Shown here one piece after another: positions 1 through 10,300 of a stretch of 64,000 bases of DNA. The position numbers and the translations under genes were made by a program. Location: contig NZ_SGIU01000001.1 of assembly GCF_004296335.1 (NCBI RefSeq), positions 287,290-351,289 of the forward strand, written 5' to 3'. The DNA comes from Flagellimonas allohymeniacidonis (GTDB taxonomy: Bacteria > Bacteroidota > Bacteroidia > Flavobacteriales > Flavobacteriaceae). The notes below the pieces were generated by a model that did not search any database, was not told the origin of the DNA, and saw only the letters and a list, made by a program, of their open reading frames with translations. Within the stretch, counting starts at the first letter, position 1. Each line of letters begins with the position of its first letter.

Positions 1-1
1 A

Positions 2-1384
2 AGCGTGGACCTTTCCAGCATGACCAACTTCCATATTGACGTGTGGACAGCCACCAGCTTTGACTTCGTGACCGGTGTGGTCGATTTTGGGGGAGACGGC
101 TTCGGAAGCGGTAACGACACCCGTGGCGATGCCACGACTACGCTGGCGGCCGGTTCGTGGACCTCCATTGACGTGACCATCGCGGACCTTCAGACGGCCG
201 GATTGACGGCAACGCCCACTGACTTCAGCCAGTTGATACTCGACGTGGTGACCGTGACCGGAACGGTGTACGTGGACAACATTTATTTCTACAATGATTC
301 ACCGGGCGGCGGTGATACACCCACCACGGCGGCACCTACCCCTCCCACGAGGGATGCAGCGGACGTTATCTCGCTCTTCAGCAACGCCTATACCGACATT
401 ACTGTGGACACCTTCTACGCTGGATTCAGCGCTGGCGGCGGTGTTGCGGACGTACAGGTTGCCGGTGATGATACCAAGCTGTACACCGATCTTGACTTCG
501 CGGGCATCGAGACGCTCACGGCAAGTGTGGACCTTTCCAGCATGACCAACTTCCATATTGACGTGTGGACAGCCACCAGCTTTGACTTCGTGACCGGTGT
601 GGTCGATTTTGGGGGAGACGGCTTCGGAAGCGGTAACGACACCCGTGGCGATGCCACGACTACGCTGGCAGCCGGTTCCTGGACCTCCATTGACGTGACC
701 ATCGCGGACCTTCAGACGGCCGGATTGACGGCAACGCCCACTGACTTCAGCCAGTTGATACTGGACGTGGTGACCGTGACCGGAACGGTGTACGTGGACA
801 ACATCTATTTTTACAATGATGGCGGTGGCGGCGGTTGTACAATTGGAAGTGCGCCAACGGGCCCAGCATCCACACTCCCCGTAGGTTTTGAAGATTGTGT
901 AGGTTTTGATAGTACTTTTGGAGGTGTTACAGCTGTTTTGGCAGATAATCCCTCAGCCACCGGAATCAATACCTCGGCCACAGTACTTCGAGTAGATAAG
1001 CCAACTACGGCGAATTTCTTTGGTGGATTCCAAAATTCGGCTGGATTCGACACAGGGCAGTTCAATGGAAATTCAATAACAGTGACTTTCCAAGTCTATT
1101 CTAACTTGAATGACATCACGTTCAGGTGTGAGCTGATCGCCAACCCGACACCAAATCCGGACCTGGGCAACCCGCCTCCACAGTTTGCCACACTCGGAAG
1201 TAGTGACGCCAATACGTGGGTAGAGCTTTCAGTAACATTTACCCCTAACCCAGGAGCAGAGACGGATTATTACAACTTCCTTGTCATTAAACCAGATGAC
1301 AATCAGGATGATCCCAATGGTTCGGAAACTGACCCACCTGCTGCTGATGGTATTTATTATATAGACAATATAACTGTCCAATAA
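2..1384 (+). CDS. C-terminal part of a secreted repeat protein with carbohydrate-binding-like domains (5' end outside window)
   Basis: The reading frame is open from base 2, so the start lies upstream. The visible 460 residues hold two almost identical beta-rich domains (Asp-Gly rich, ending in a VYVDNIYFYND motif), separated by a PGGGDTPTTAAPTPP linker, then a glycine linker and a different C-terminal domain that also ends with YYIDNITVQ. A strand ending in xxDNI is typical of jelly-roll carbohydrate-binding modules, so polysaccharide binding at the cell surface is inferred. No catalytic domain and no clear T9SS sorting domain is visible in this fragment. The next genes are beta-glucan hydrolases, which suggests it is the binding or enzymatic front end of the same locus, perhaps the tail of a GH16-type laminarinase or a SusE-like protein. 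Family not firmly recognised. Confidence 0.7.
   Translation, partial: SVDLSSMTNFHIDVWTATSFDFVTGVVDFGGDGFGSGNDTRGDATTTLAAGSWTSIDVTIADLQTAGLTATPTDFSQLILDVVTVTGTVYVDNIYFYNDSPGGGDTPTTAAPTPPTRDAADVISLFSNAYTDITVDTFYAGFSAGGGVADVQVAGDDTKLYTDLDFAGIETLTASVDLSSMTNFHIDVWTATSFDFVTGVVDFGGDGFGSGNDTRGDATTTLAAGSWTSIDVTIADLQTAGLTATPTDFSQLILDVVTVTGTVYVDNIYFYNDGGGGGCTIGSAPTGPASTLPVGFEDCVGFDSTFGGVTAVLADNPSATGINTSATVLRVDKPTTANFFGGFQNSAGFDTGQFNGNSITVTFQVYSNLNDITFRCELIANPTPNPDLGNPPPQFATLGSSDANTWVELSVTFTPNPGAETDYYNFLVIKPDDNQDDPNGSETDPPAADGIYYIDNITVQ
3..820 (+). repeat. Tandem 522-bp intragenic repeat (174 residues per unit)
   Basis: Bases from 3 to about 298 recur at 525 to about 820 with only a few changes (for example ctggcggccggttcg versus ctggcagccggttcc). 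The period is 522 bp, an exact multiple of three, so the repeat keeps frame and duplicates one domain plus its linker. The first unit is cut by the window edge, so more copies may lie upstream. Confidence 0.9.
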
Positions 1385-1423
1385 GAAAAACGAATAGGAC
1401 ATTTCCATTTGTTTAGTTAAACT

Positions 1424-1453
1424 AAAGGCCGAGCCTATTAACTCGGCCTTTTT
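1424..1453 (+). terminator. Rho-independent terminator after the repeat protein gene
   Basis: Stem AAGGCCGAG / CTCGGCCTT with an 8-nt loop followed by a T-run, 40 bp downstream of the stop codon. It separates the repeat protein from the GH3 gene that follows. Confidence 0.85.
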
Positions 1454-1515
1454 AAACCAAAATTATATCACATAGAGTAATTGCTAAGAAACTAGTTGGC
1501 ATAGGTTGAACTGAA

Positions 1516-3333
1516 ATGGCTATAAATCATCGCAAATTGGTTGTAATACGATTGGTTGTATTCATTTGCTTTATTACACCAACACGGAGCCAGGAAAAAA
1601 TAAGTGAAAACAGGGATGACCTAATGGAAAAAAAGATAGACTCTTTACTAAGCGAAATGACCTTGAATGAAAAAATTGGTCAGATGACGCAAGTGCGACA
1701 TTTTGATGATATTTCTGAAGAGGATATCAAGTCTAAGTTTATAGGATCTGTAATTCATACACAAGGCCCTCTACCTGGGAACAGTGCAAAGGAATGGCAG
1801 GAAAAGTTTACAGGTTTGCAGAAGAAAGCATTGTCTACCCGATTGGGGATTCCCTTATTGTTTGGGGTTGATGCCGTTCATGGGCAAAACACCTATGAAG
1901 GGGCAACCATTTTTCCGCACAACATCGGTCTGGGAGCAACCAGAAATGCAGAGTTGGTTGAAAAGGCAGCCAGAATTACCGCGCTTGAATCTCAAGCCAC
2001 CGGATTCAATTGGGTCTTTTCTCCTTGCATAGCAATCCCCTACAATGAAAAATGGGGAAGGGTGTACGAGGCATTTTCTGAAAGTACCGAATTGACCAAT
2101 GAATTGACAGTGGCTTCCGTTAAGGGACATCAGGGTATGCTATCCGATACCCATACCGTAATGGCAACGGCAAAGCATTTTGTTGGGGACGGGTCTACCG
2201 ACTATGGCGTTGAGGGGGGCGAAACCTCCTTGCAAAGCGAAGAAATAAAAGCTCGGTTGATTTCTCCCTATAAAGTAGCCGTAGAAAATGGGATTGGCGC
2301 CATTATGGCTTCCTTTAATACCCTTTTTGGTAAAGCCATGCATGCGCACAAAGCAATGATAACCGATACCTTAAAAATCGGAATGGGCTTTGAAGGCATT
2401 GTGGTTTCCGATTGGAAGGGCTATTCAAGGTTTGGAGAGTTTGAAATCATTAATGCAGGGATTGATATAGTAATGGCCGTGGATGGCGATTTAGACCTAT
2501 TTCAGAATGGGCTGAAACAAGCGGTTCAGACCAACCAGGTCTCTGAAGAACGCATCAATGACGCTGTTCGGCGCATTCTACGACAGAAGTTCAGGCTAGG
2601 GCTCTTTGAAAATCCTTATCCTGACACAAGTCTGGTTCAAAAAATCGGAATTCAAGAACATCGTGATGTTGCTCGACAGGCTGTCCGAGAGTCTCTGGTT
2701 TTGCTTAAAAATGAGAAAAACATACTTCCTATATCCAAAAGCACCTCCAAGATTGTAGTGATCGGCGAACATGCCAATAGCACGGGTTTGCAATCTGGTG
2801 GATGGACCGTGAACTGGCAGGGGACCCATGAGAGTTACAAAGGTGCAACAACGATTCTTTCAGGCATTGAAAGTCTTGCCGAGGGAGAAGTGATTTACGA
2901 TGCTGATGCTTCTGGAAACCATTTTGATGCTGATGTGGCCATCGTTGTTGTTGGAGAACCACCTTATGCTGAGTTTTTTGGCGATATCGGTCATGAATCC
3001 AATAGTTTGACCCTCACCATGTCAGACAACCACCAAAATTACATCAATACCTATTCCACTAATGGGGTGCAAACCATTGTTGTGTTCATTTCAGGAAGGC
3101 CCATGGTTGTCACTGAACAAATTGAACGATCTACAGCCTTTGTGGCCGCATGGTTACCGGGTTCTGAGGGAAATGGCATCGCCGAAGTACTTTTTGGAGA
3201 TTATAACTTTAAAGGAAAACTGCCGCATACCTGGCCAAAATCTATGGAGGATTTTAATGGGAAATTCGGCCCAAATTATTGGGATGAAACCAGCGAAATC
3301 CTGTTCCCATTGGGCTATGGTCTGGAGTATTAA
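1516..3333 (+). CDS. Glycoside hydrolase family 3 beta-glucosidase / exo-beta-glucanase
   Basis: 605 residues with an N-terminal hydrophobic signal sequence ending near residue 25 (TRSQ). The protein follows the barley ExoI-type GH3 layout: (beta/alpha)8-like domain with GVDAVHG and KHFVGDG motifs, the nucleophile aspartate D299 in VSDWKG, then the alpha/beta sandwich domain (VIGEHANSTGLQSGGWT). GH3 enzymes of this type release glucose from the non-reducing end of beta-glucans or their oligosaccharides, here in the periplasm. It opens a run of same-strand genes (GH17, GH30, sugar transporter) that would complete beta-glucan breakdown. The GH3 family call is firm; the exact linkage preference is inferred from its neighbours. 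Confidence 0.93.
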   Translation: MAINHRKLVVIRLVVFICFITPTRSQEKISENRDDLMEKKIDSLLSEMTLNEKIGQMTQVRHFDDISEEDIKSKFIGSVIHTQGPLPGNSAKEWQEKFTGLQKKALSTRLGIPLLFGVDAVHGQNTYEGATIFPHNIGLGATRNAELVEKAARITALESQATGFNWVFSPCIAIPYNEKWGRVYEAFSESTELTNELTVASVKGHQGMLSDTHTVMATAKHFVGDGSTDYGVEGGETSLQSEEIKARLISPYKVAVENGIGAIMASFNTLFGKAMHAHKAMITDTLKIGMGFEGIVVSDWKGYSRFGEFEIINAGIDIVMAVDGDLDLFQNGLKQAVQTNQVSEERINDAVRRILRQKFRLGLFENPYPDTSLVQKIGIQEHRDVARQAVRESLVLLKNEKNILPISKSTSKIVVIGEHANSTGLQSGGWTVNWQGTHESYKGATTILSGIESLAEGEVIYDADASGNHFDADVAIVVVGEPPYAEFFGDIGHESNSLTLTMSDNHQNYINTYSTNGVQTIVVFISGRPMVVTEQIERSTAFVAAWLPGSEGNGIAEVLFGDYNFKGKLPHTWPKSMEDFNGKFGPNYWDETSEILFPLGYGLEY

Positions 3334-3398
3334 AAACTGTGATCGAGCTAAAAAGGACTAGCCACGTGCAGATGAATATTGAAAAATAAAACAATGTA

Positions 3399-4694
3399 GT
3401 GATGAAAAAAGCCAGAAAGATAACAATTGCACTAATGGCCATTGTATTCTGTGTAGCTTGCAACAACAAGCAAAACAAAAAAGAAGAAACCAAAACTGAA
3501 ACAATAAAAGAAGTGACGGCAAAGGATATTCTAGGTAACCCAGACTATTTGGCCATTTCCTATGGCGGTTATAGAGACACGATAAGAGAGATCCAACCTA
3601 CTTTGGAAGAACTCAAGGAGGACATGAAAATTCTGTCCGCAATGGGAATAAAACTGCTGCGCACCTATAATGTGCAGTTGGAACAGGCACCAAATTTATT
3701 AAAGGCCATTCAAGACCTTAAAAAGGAAGACCCCAATTTTGAAATGTATGTGATGTTGGGCGCATGGATTGACTGCAAGAACGCATGGACCGATAAGGCG
3801 CCTGATCATAATGTGGAGAGTGATCAAAATGAAGGGGAAATAGCTAGGGCCGTTGCCTTGGCCAAGAAATATCCAGACATTGTAAAGATTGTGGCTGTCG
3901 GAAATGAAGCCATGGTAAAATGGGCGGAAAGCTATTATGTGCAGCCAGAGGTTATTCTGAAATGGGTAAATCATCTCCAAGAACTGAAAAAGCACGGAGA
4001 ACTCCCAGAAGAACTGTGGATTACAAGTTCCGATGATTTTGCATCCTGGGGTGGTGGGGAAGACAGCTATCACACTGAGGATTTAGAGAAATTGATTAAA
4101 GCCGTTGACTATATTTCCATGCATACCTACCCTTATCACAACACCCATTACAACCCAGAGTTTTGGGGCGTTCCTGAGGAAGAGCAAAGTCTTTCAGAAA
4201 TTCAAAAAATTGATGCTGCAATGGCAAGGGCCAAAGGCTTTGCCATGAATCAATACAAGGCAGTGTCGGATTATATGAAAAGTCTTGGGGTAGATAAACC
4301 TATTCATATAGGGGAAACGGGATGGGCCACCATATCAGATGGCTTTTACGGACCTGAAGGCTCCAAGGCTACCGATGAGTACAAAGAAGCCTTATATTAC
4401 AATCATATCCGGGAATGGACCAATGAATCCGGAATCTCATGCTTTTACTTTGAAGCATTCAATGAAAAATGGAAAGATGCCCATAACCCTCAGGGTTCTG
4501 AGAACCACTTTGGATTGTTTACCATTGACGGCAAGGCGAAATATGTATTGTGGCAACTGGTAGATGAAGGCGTTTTTGAAGGATTGACCCGAAATGGGAA
4601 TGTAATAACCAAAACCTACAATGGTGTTAAAGAAGAACTCATGAAAGATGTTTTGGTGCCACCGGCCAAAGAAGAACAGGCAGTCGCACATTGA
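3399..4694 (+). CDS. GH17 family beta-1,3-glucanase-like lipoprotein
   Basis: 431 residues. The N-terminus has a lipobox (FCVACNN, Cys near residue 20), so it is probably membrane anchored. GH17 signatures are present: acid/base E170 in AVGNEAM and nucleophile E306 in HIGETGW, in a (beta/alpha)8 frame with the IKLLRTYN motif near the start. GH17 enzymes hydrolyse or transglycosylate beta-1,3-glucans; bacterial members occur in laminarin loci. It starts 65 bp after GH3 and is followed 37 bp later by GH30, so one operon is likely. Alternative: a transglycosylase rather than a hydrolase, since many bacterial GH17 are. Confidence 0.88.
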   Translation: MMKKARKITIALMAIVFCVACNNKQNKKEETKTETIKEVTAKDILGNPDYLAISYGGYRDTIREIQPTLEELKEDMKILSAMGIKLLRTYNVQLEQAPNLLKAIQDLKKEDPNFEMYVMLGAWIDCKNAWTDKAPDHNVESDQNEGEIARAVALAKKYPDIVKIVAVGNEAMVKWAESYYVQPEVILKWVNHLQELKKHGELPEELWITSSDDFASWGGGEDSYHTEDLEKLIKAVDYISMHTYPYHNTHYNPEFWGVPEEEQSLSEIQKIDAAMARAKGFAMNQYKAVSDYMKSLGVDKPIHIGETGWATISDGFYGPEGSKATDEYKEALYYNHIREWTNESGISCFYFEAFNEKWKDAHNPQGSENHFGLFTIDGKAKYVLWQLVDEGVFEGLTRNGNVITKTYNGVKEELMKDVLVPPAKEEQAVAH

Positions 4695-4731
4695 TTTATT
4701 TTCAATGCAGACTGCTAGAAAAAACACGAAA

Positions 4732-6228
4732 ATGAAACTGATCTACAAACTTAAAACCGCCTTAATACTCACTGTGTTACTTAGTGCTTGTACCCAAGAA
4801 AAATTGGAGTTGGAAGTTTACGAAACTTCAGCCAATGGAAACCAACTTGACCCAATAACCGACTTTTCCACAAAATCTACGGACGATAGAATAGTGCTAT
4901 TGCCAAATCAAGAATTTCAAACCATTACCGGTTTTGGAGGGTCTTTTACAGAAGCCTCGGCCCATCTTTTGAATCAACTGGGTCCTGAAAATCGAAAGAA
5001 GGTGGTTGAGGCTTATTTTGGTTCCAAAGGCGCCAAGTATTCTTTGACACGGACCCATATGAATTCCTGCGATTTTTCGGTAAGCAATTACTCCTACGCA
5101 GAGGTAGAAGATGACAAAGAATTGGAACATTTCACCATCCAAGAAGATAAAGACGATATCATTCCCTTTATTAAAGAAGCGATGGAGGCTTCCGAGGAAG
5201 GCTTCAAAATATTGGCCTCTCCCTGGACAGCACCCCCTTGGATGAAAGACAACAAGGATTGGCGAGGAGGTAAATTACTTCCTGAATATTATGATACTTG
5301 GGCGTTGTTCTTTTCAAAATACGTAAATGCATATGCCTCTGAAGGAATCGATATTTGGGGTTTTACCGTTGAGAATGAACCACTGGGCAATGATAATAAC
5401 TGGGAGAGCATGCATTATACCCCAGAGGAAATGACCTATTTCGTACAAAACTATCTAGGCCCCAAATTGGAATCAGATGGTCATGATGTAAAGATTTTGG
5501 GGTATGACCAAAATCGTGAACATCTAAAGGAATGGGTAGATGAAATGTTCAAAACTGAGGCTACCTCAAAATACTATGATGGTACTGCAATACATTGGTA
5601 TGCCAGTACTTTTGAGATATTCCCAGAGGCATTGCAATATGCTCATGATAAATCTCCCAATAAATATTTGATTCAGTCCGAAGCCTGTGTCGATGCGGAA
5701 ATTCCAAAGTGGAGGGACGACCTGTGGTATTGGTCCAAAGAAGCGACCGATTGGGGTTGGGACTGGGCACCAGAGGAAGATAAACATTTGCATCCCAAAT
5801 ATGCACCTGTCAATCGTTATGCCAGGGATATTATTGGATGCCTCAATAATTGGGTCGATGGTTGGATTGATTGGAATATGGTGTTGGATAAACAAGGAGG
5901 CCCCAATTGGTTTAAAAATTGGTGTGTCGCGCCGGTAATTGTTGATCCAGAAAAAGATGAGGTATATTTTACCCCTATTTACTACGCCATGAGCCATTTT
6001 AGTAGATTTATCCGCCCTAATGCCATTAGGATCGGATTTACCAACACAGATGATGACCTTATGGTGACCGCAGCCAAGAACCCAGATGGAACAATCGCTG
6101 TTGTAGTATTCAACGAAGGGGAATCACCTAAAGATTTTGAACTGGCTTTAGGGGAAAAAACACAGATGATTTCAATAAGCGCCCAAGCGATTCAGACGCT
6201 GGTCATACAACCAACACCAACTAACTAA
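4732..6228 (+). CDS. GH30 family beta-glucanase lipoprotein
   Basis: 498 residues from the ATG at 4732, chosen because it gives a compact lipoprotein signal (LLSACTQ); earlier in-frame ATGs at 4648 and 4705 overlap or crowd the previous gene. GH30 features: ITGFGGSFTEAS near the start, acid/base E216 in TVENEPLG and nucleophile E317 in IQSEACVD, plus the C-terminal beta-sandwich. GH30 includes beta-1,6-glucanases and beta-glucosidases, so cleavage of the beta-1,6 branches of laminarin-type glucan is a reasonable inference next to GH17 and GH3. Subfamily not resolved. Confidence 0.9.
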   Translation: MKLIYKLKTALILTVLLSACTQEKLELEVYETSANGNQLDPITDFSTKSTDDRIVLLPNQEFQTITGFGGSFTEASAHLLNQLGPENRKKVVEAYFGSKGAKYSLTRTHMNSCDFSVSNYSYAEVEDDKELEHFTIQEDKDDIIPFIKEAMEASEEGFKILASPWTAPPWMKDNKDWRGGKLLPEYYDTWALFFSKYVNAYASEGIDIWGFTVENEPLGNDNNWESMHYTPEEMTYFVQNYLGPKLESDGHDVKILGYDQNREHLKEWVDEMFKTEATSKYYDGTAIHWYASTFEIFPEALQYAHDKSPNKYLIQSEACVDAEIPKWRDDLWYWSKEATDWGWDWAPEEDKHLHPKYAPVNRYARDIIGCLNNWVDGWIDWNMVLDKQGGPNWFKNWCVAPVIVDPEKDEVYFTPIYYAMSHFSRFIRPNAIRIGFTNTDDDLMVTAAKNPDGTIAVVVFNEGESPKDFELALGEKTQMISISAQAIQTLVIQPTPTN

Positions 6229-6238
6229 AACAACGATT

Positions 6239-7804
6239 ATGTCAAACGTAGTAACACCCAAAAAAGATAAAGTCCCAGTGGGGCAAAAGGCCGCCTTTGG
6301 GGCAGGCCATTTTATTTTGAATATTCTACCGGGAACCCTGGGAGTGTTCATTCAATTCTTTTTGTTGACAGCTTGGGGAGTTGATCCTTTATGGGCAGGA
6401 CTTTTAGGAGGGTTACCTAGGATTTTTGACTCTGTGACAGACCCCATTATGGGCTTTATCTCTGATAACACAAAGTCGCGATGGGGACGGAGAAGACCTT
6501 ACATTTTTGTGGGAGCCATTGTAAGTGGCATACTTTTCTTTTTAATGTGGCAAATAGATGATAATGCTTCCCAATCGTACATCATTTGGCATGTAATGGT
6601 GCTGCAACTGTTATTCCTTATAGGAAATACGATGTTCGCGACACCTTTGGTGGGTCTTGGCTATGAAATGACTCCAGACTACAACGAACGTACCCGTTTG
6701 ATGGCATTTTCCAACACCATGGGTCAAATCGCTTGGATGATTGTGCCTTGGCTTTATGTAATCATTCCAGATTCGAACACTTTTAACACCCAGACCGAAG
6801 GGGTCCGAACCATGGCTCTTATTGTAGGGGCGTTGTGTATCGTATTTGGAATTCTGCCCGCTATGTTTTGTCGCGGTATTGATTCTGCGAATATGGCAAA
6901 TCGGAAAGAAATCAATTTTAAAACCCTTGCTGCCAATATGAAAGAATTGTGGGCTGGAATTGTTCAAGTTTCCAAAAACAAGCCTTTTATGAAACTTTGT
7001 GCGGCTACGTTTTTGGTTTTTAATGGGTTCCAACTGGTAGCAGCATTCGGGGTTTTTATCATTGTATTTTATATGTACAGTGGCAGCTACGAACTAGCAG
7101 GAACTTGGCCAGCCTGGTTCAATACCATAAATGCCATTATAACAGCCTTTTTGGTGATTCCCATTATCTCCAGAATGGCCAGCAAATGGGGGAAGAGGAA
7201 AGCTTTTATCATATCCACGGCACTATCTATTGCTGGATATCTTCTAAAATGGTGGGGCTTTGACAAAGAATTGAACAATAAGTTTAGTGAAACCGGACTG
7301 GGGAAAGGATTGAATTCAGCAGTAGGTTCGCTTTTTGAATCTTTAAATCCCGTTCTTGAAAATATTGGGATGTCATGGTTCAGCGTTGACCCAGGAAGTG
7401 ATATTCCATGGCTAATATTTGTACCAATTCCCTTGTTTGCCTTTGGAATGGGAGGCTTATTTACCTTAATGATGAGTATGACCGCAGATGTTTGTGATTT
7501 GGATGAACTCGAGAACGGGATGCCTCGAAAGGAAGGCACTTTCGGTGCAATTTATTGGCTGATGGTTAAAATAGGTCAGTCCATTGCCCTGGTCTTGGGC
7601 GGATTGATATTGAAGATAGTTGGTTTCGATCCCAATGTAAGTGAACAAACATTGGATACCATGAACCGACTACGGGTGGCCGATATCGTAGTTCCTTCCT
7701 TAACGGCCGCACTGGCTATTTGGGTTATGTGGAAATACAGTTTAAATGAGCAGAGAGCAAGGGAAATAAAGGCGAAGTTGGTAGAGCGGAGAGGGGAACT
7801 TTAA
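6239..7804 (+). CDS. GPH-family (MelB-like) sugar:cation symporter, MFS fold
   Basis: 521 residues, about 12 hydrophobic segments. The motif DSVTDPIMGFISDNTKSRWG is the hallmark of glycoside-pentoside-hexuronide:cation symporters, with GRRRPYI following. It starts 10 bp after GH30. A long cytoplasmic or periplasmic insertion (around residues 335-385, KELNNKFSETGLGKGLNS) is larger than in MelB. It probably carries the mono- or oligosaccharides produced by the periplasmic hydrolases across the inner membrane. Confidence 0.92.
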   Translation: MSNVVTPKKDKVPVGQKAAFGAGHFILNILPGTLGVFIQFFLLTAWGVDPLWAGLLGGLPRIFDSVTDPIMGFISDNTKSRWGRRRPYIFVGAIVSGILFFLMWQIDDNASQSYIIWHVMVLQLLFLIGNTMFATPLVGLGYEMTPDYNERTRLMAFSNTMGQIAWMIVPWLYVIIPDSNTFNTQTEGVRTMALIVGALCIVFGILPAMFCRGIDSANMANRKEINFKTLAANMKELWAGIVQVSKNKPFMKLCAATFLVFNGFQLVAAFGVFIIVFYMYSGSYELAGTWPAWFNTINAIITAFLVIPIISRMASKWGKRKAFIISTALSIAGYLLKWWGFDKELNNKFSETGLGKGLNSAVGSLFESLNPVLENIGMSWFSVDPGSDIPWLIFVPIPLFAFGMGGLFTLMMSMTADVCDLDELENGMPRKEGTFGAIYWLMVKIGQSIALVLGGLILKIVGFDPNVSEQTLDTMNRLRVADIVVPSLTAALAIWVMWKYSLNEQRAREIKAKLVERRGEL

Positions 7805-7845
7805 CCTATATTTGAAAAAGAAAAATTGTTTTATAAAGTAACACT

Positions 7846-8733
7846 ATGTCTTCAAGTAGATCGGAAAAATTTTTGACCCTTGCAGCTCTTGACTACGAGG
7901 GAAAGTCCACAGCAGAATTAAAGGATCTATGTCGAAAATTTGTTGAACAGGGTATGCATGGTCTGTGTTTCAGCCCCTATTTGGAGGGTCAAAAGCCCGG
8001 TGACCAGATTTCAGAGGATCAAATACGAAGAAGAATGGAAATCATAAAGCCCTATACGAAATGGATTCGTTCTTTCTCGTGTACGGAAGGAAATGAGGCC
8101 ATTCCGCGTATTGCCCGGGAATATGGTATCAAAACCATGGTAGGGGCATGGTTGGGAGATGACCCAGACATCAATAGAACCGAGGTGGAAAATCTATTGG
8201 AACTTGCACAAGAAGGCTATGTTGATATTGCCGCGGTTGGCAACGAAGTTTTGTTGCGTGGGGATTTGACCGAAGACGAGCTTTTGGATTTTATCCACAT
8301 GGTCAAGGAAGCAATTCCGGATGTCCCCGTGGGTTACGTTGATGCATATTACGAGTTTGCAGACCACCCGCGAATTGCTGATGCCTGCGATGTGATCTTG
8401 GCCAATTGTTATCCTTTTTGGGAAGGCTGCGATTTGGACTATTCTATTCTTTATATGAAGGATATGTACCAAAAAGCAATTCGTGCCGGAAATGGGAAGA
8501 AGGTTATCATTTCAGAAACAGGATGGCCGAGTCAGGGCACGAACCTTGAAGGAGCTTACCCCTCCCTTGAAAATTCCTTGAAATATTTTATGAGTACCCA
8601 AAAGTGGGCTCAGGAGGATGACATTGAGATATTCTATTTCTCTTCCTTTGATGAAGGTTGGAAGGTAGGGGCTGAAGGCGATGTAGGAGCCTATTGGGGC
8701 CTCTGGGACATGCATGAAGAAACCAAATTCTAG
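7846..8733 (+). CDS. GH17-like glycosidase without signal peptide
   Basis: 295 residues starting MSSSRSEKFLTLAALDYEGK, no signal or lipobox, so probably cytoplasmic. Family 17 catalytic motifs are intact: acid/base E134 in AVGNEVLLRG and nucleophile E224 in SETGWPSQG. It is much shorter than the lipoprotein GH17 upstream and differs in sequence, so it is not a recent duplicate. Placed right after the symporter, it may act on imported beta-1,3-gluco-oligosaccharides. Confidence 0.85.
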   Translation: MSSSRSEKFLTLAALDYEGKSTAELKDLCRKFVEQGMHGLCFSPYLEGQKPGDQISEDQIRRRMEIIKPYTKWIRSFSCTEGNEAIPRIAREYGIKTMVGAWLGDDPDINRTEVENLLELAQEGYVDIAAVGNEVLLRGDLTEDELLDFIHMVKEAIPDVPVGYVDAYYEFADHPRIADACDVILANCYPFWEGCDLDYSILYMKDMYQKAIRAGNGKKVIISETGWPSQGTNLEGAYPSLENSLKYFMSTQKWAQEDDIEIFYFSSFDEGWKVGAEGDVGAYWGLWDMHEETKF

Positions 8734-8808
8734 GAGAACCAACAACGACTTTTTATCAGCCATTGGTGATGAGGGAACGATTCTTATCTTTGATAAGGAC
8801 CTATACCT

Positions 8809-10296
8809 ATGGCATCCAACTACTACTTAGGAATCGATATTGGAAGTTCTTCCATCAAGATTGCCCTTGTTGAAAATGAAACGGGAAAATGTCTTGCCCA
8901 GATTCAAGAACCACAAGATGAAATGTCTATGGTTTCCATTCAAAAAGGTTGGGCAGAGCAAGACCCGAAAGATTGGTGGAACTATGCATGCATTGGGGTA
9001 AAAAAGATAATTAAGGAGAGTGGGATTTCCGCCAATGATATCCATGGTGTTGGTATTGCCTATCAAATGCATGGCTTGGTTGTTGTCGATAAAGAAGGTC
9101 GTCCTTTGCGCAAATCCATAATATGGTGTGACAGCCGAGCTGTTGAGCTAGGGAACCGAGCTTTTGAGGAGCTGGGCCCTGAGTATTGTGAAACGCATCT
9201 TTTGAACTCCCCTGGAAATTTCACAGCTTCAAAGCTTCGATGGGTAAAGGAAAATGAACCCCATCTCTTTGAAAAGATTTATAAAATAATGCTTCCAGGA
9301 GACTATATGGCCTATAAGCTTTCCGGAAATATATGCACAACCCTTTCAGGCCTTTCAGAAGGAATTTTCTGGGATTTTAAAAGGAGTGAAGTCTCAAAAG
9401 AGCTTTTGGCTTATTACGAGTTAGACACTGATGTCATCCCCAAATTGGTGGAAACTTTCGGGGAACAGGGCACAGTATCGGAAAAAGGTGCTGCAGAAAG
9501 TGGTCTTTCCGAAGGCACACCCATTCTTTATCGTGCAGGGGACCAACCCAATAACGCCTTGGCTCTTGACGTATTCAATCCAGGTGAAATTGCGGCAACA
9601 GGTGGTACGTCAGGCGTGATCTACGCTGTGACGGATAAACTTTCAACCAGGGAAACATCCAGAATAAACAATTTTGCCCATGTGAATCATAGTTTGGATA
9701 ACAATCGCATTGGGAAATTGTTGTGCATTAACGGGGCAGGAATCCAGTACCGATGGTTACGCAATACTTTGAACGTGTCTTCTTATACCGAAATGAATGA
9801 TTTGGCCGCTGAAGTAAGTGTCGGTTCTGAAGGTGTTTTCTTGATTCCGTTTGGAAATGGTGCCGAGCGAATGTTGGGAAACAAAATTGTGGGTTCCAGC
9901 GTTTCAAATCTCGATTTAAATCGACACACCAATGCCCACATTTGCAGAGCAGCACTGGAAGGTATTGCCTTTGCCTTCGCCTATGGCATGGAAATACTGG
10001 AAAAAGATGGGGTAAAGACATCAATCATCAAAACTGGCAATGATAATCTTTTCCGCTCCGAGATATTTGCCAAGACGGTATCCACATTATTGGATACGGA
10101 AATAGAAATATACAACACTTCGGGGGCTGTGGGTGCAGCACGGGCCTGCGCTCTCAAAGAGGGTTCCTATGACGGTTTTTCTGCCTTTTTGAAAAAAGAC
10201 AAGGGGGTAACCGTCTGCCCTGATAAAAATGTATCCGCTTATAGGAATGCCTACCAGAACTGGAAAAAAGAATTGCAAACAATCTTAAATAAATAG
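8809..10296 (+). CDS. xylB: Xylulokinase (FGGY family)
   Basis: 495 residues with the FGGY N-terminal phosphate-binding motif [13 protein letters not shown], the substrate motif [20 protein letters not shown], and the C-terminal ATPase domain ([19 protein letters not shown]). It phosphorylates D-xylulose to xylulose 5-phosphate for the pentose phosphate pathway. The stop is followed after 4 bp by xylose isomerase, the usual partner, which fixes the substrate assignment within this broad kinase family. Confidence 0.93.
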   Translation: MASNYYLGIDIGSSSIKIALVENETGKCLAQIQEPQDEMSMVSIQKGWAEQDPKDWWNYACIGVKKIIKESGISANDIHGVGIAYQMHGLVVVDKEGRPLRKSIIWCDSRAVELGNRAFEELGPEYCETHLLNSPGNFTASKLRWVKENEPHLFEKIYKIMLPGDYMAYKLSGNICTTLSGLSEGIFWDFKRSEVSKELLAYYELDTDVIPKLVETFGEQGTVSEKGAAESGLSEGTPILYRAGDQPNNALALDVFNPGEIAATGGTSGVIYAVTDKLSTRETSRINNFAHVNHSLDNNRIGKLLCINGAGIQYRWLRNTLNVSSYTEMNDLAAEVSVGSEGVFLIPFGNGAERMLGNKIVGSSVSNLDLNRHTNAHICRAALEGIAFAFAYGMEILEKDGVKTSIIKTGNDNLFRSEIFAKTVSTLLDTEIEIYNTSGAVGAARACALKEGSYDGFSAFLKKDKGVTVCPDKNVSAYRNAYQNWKKELQTILNK

Positions 10297-10300
10297 ACCT

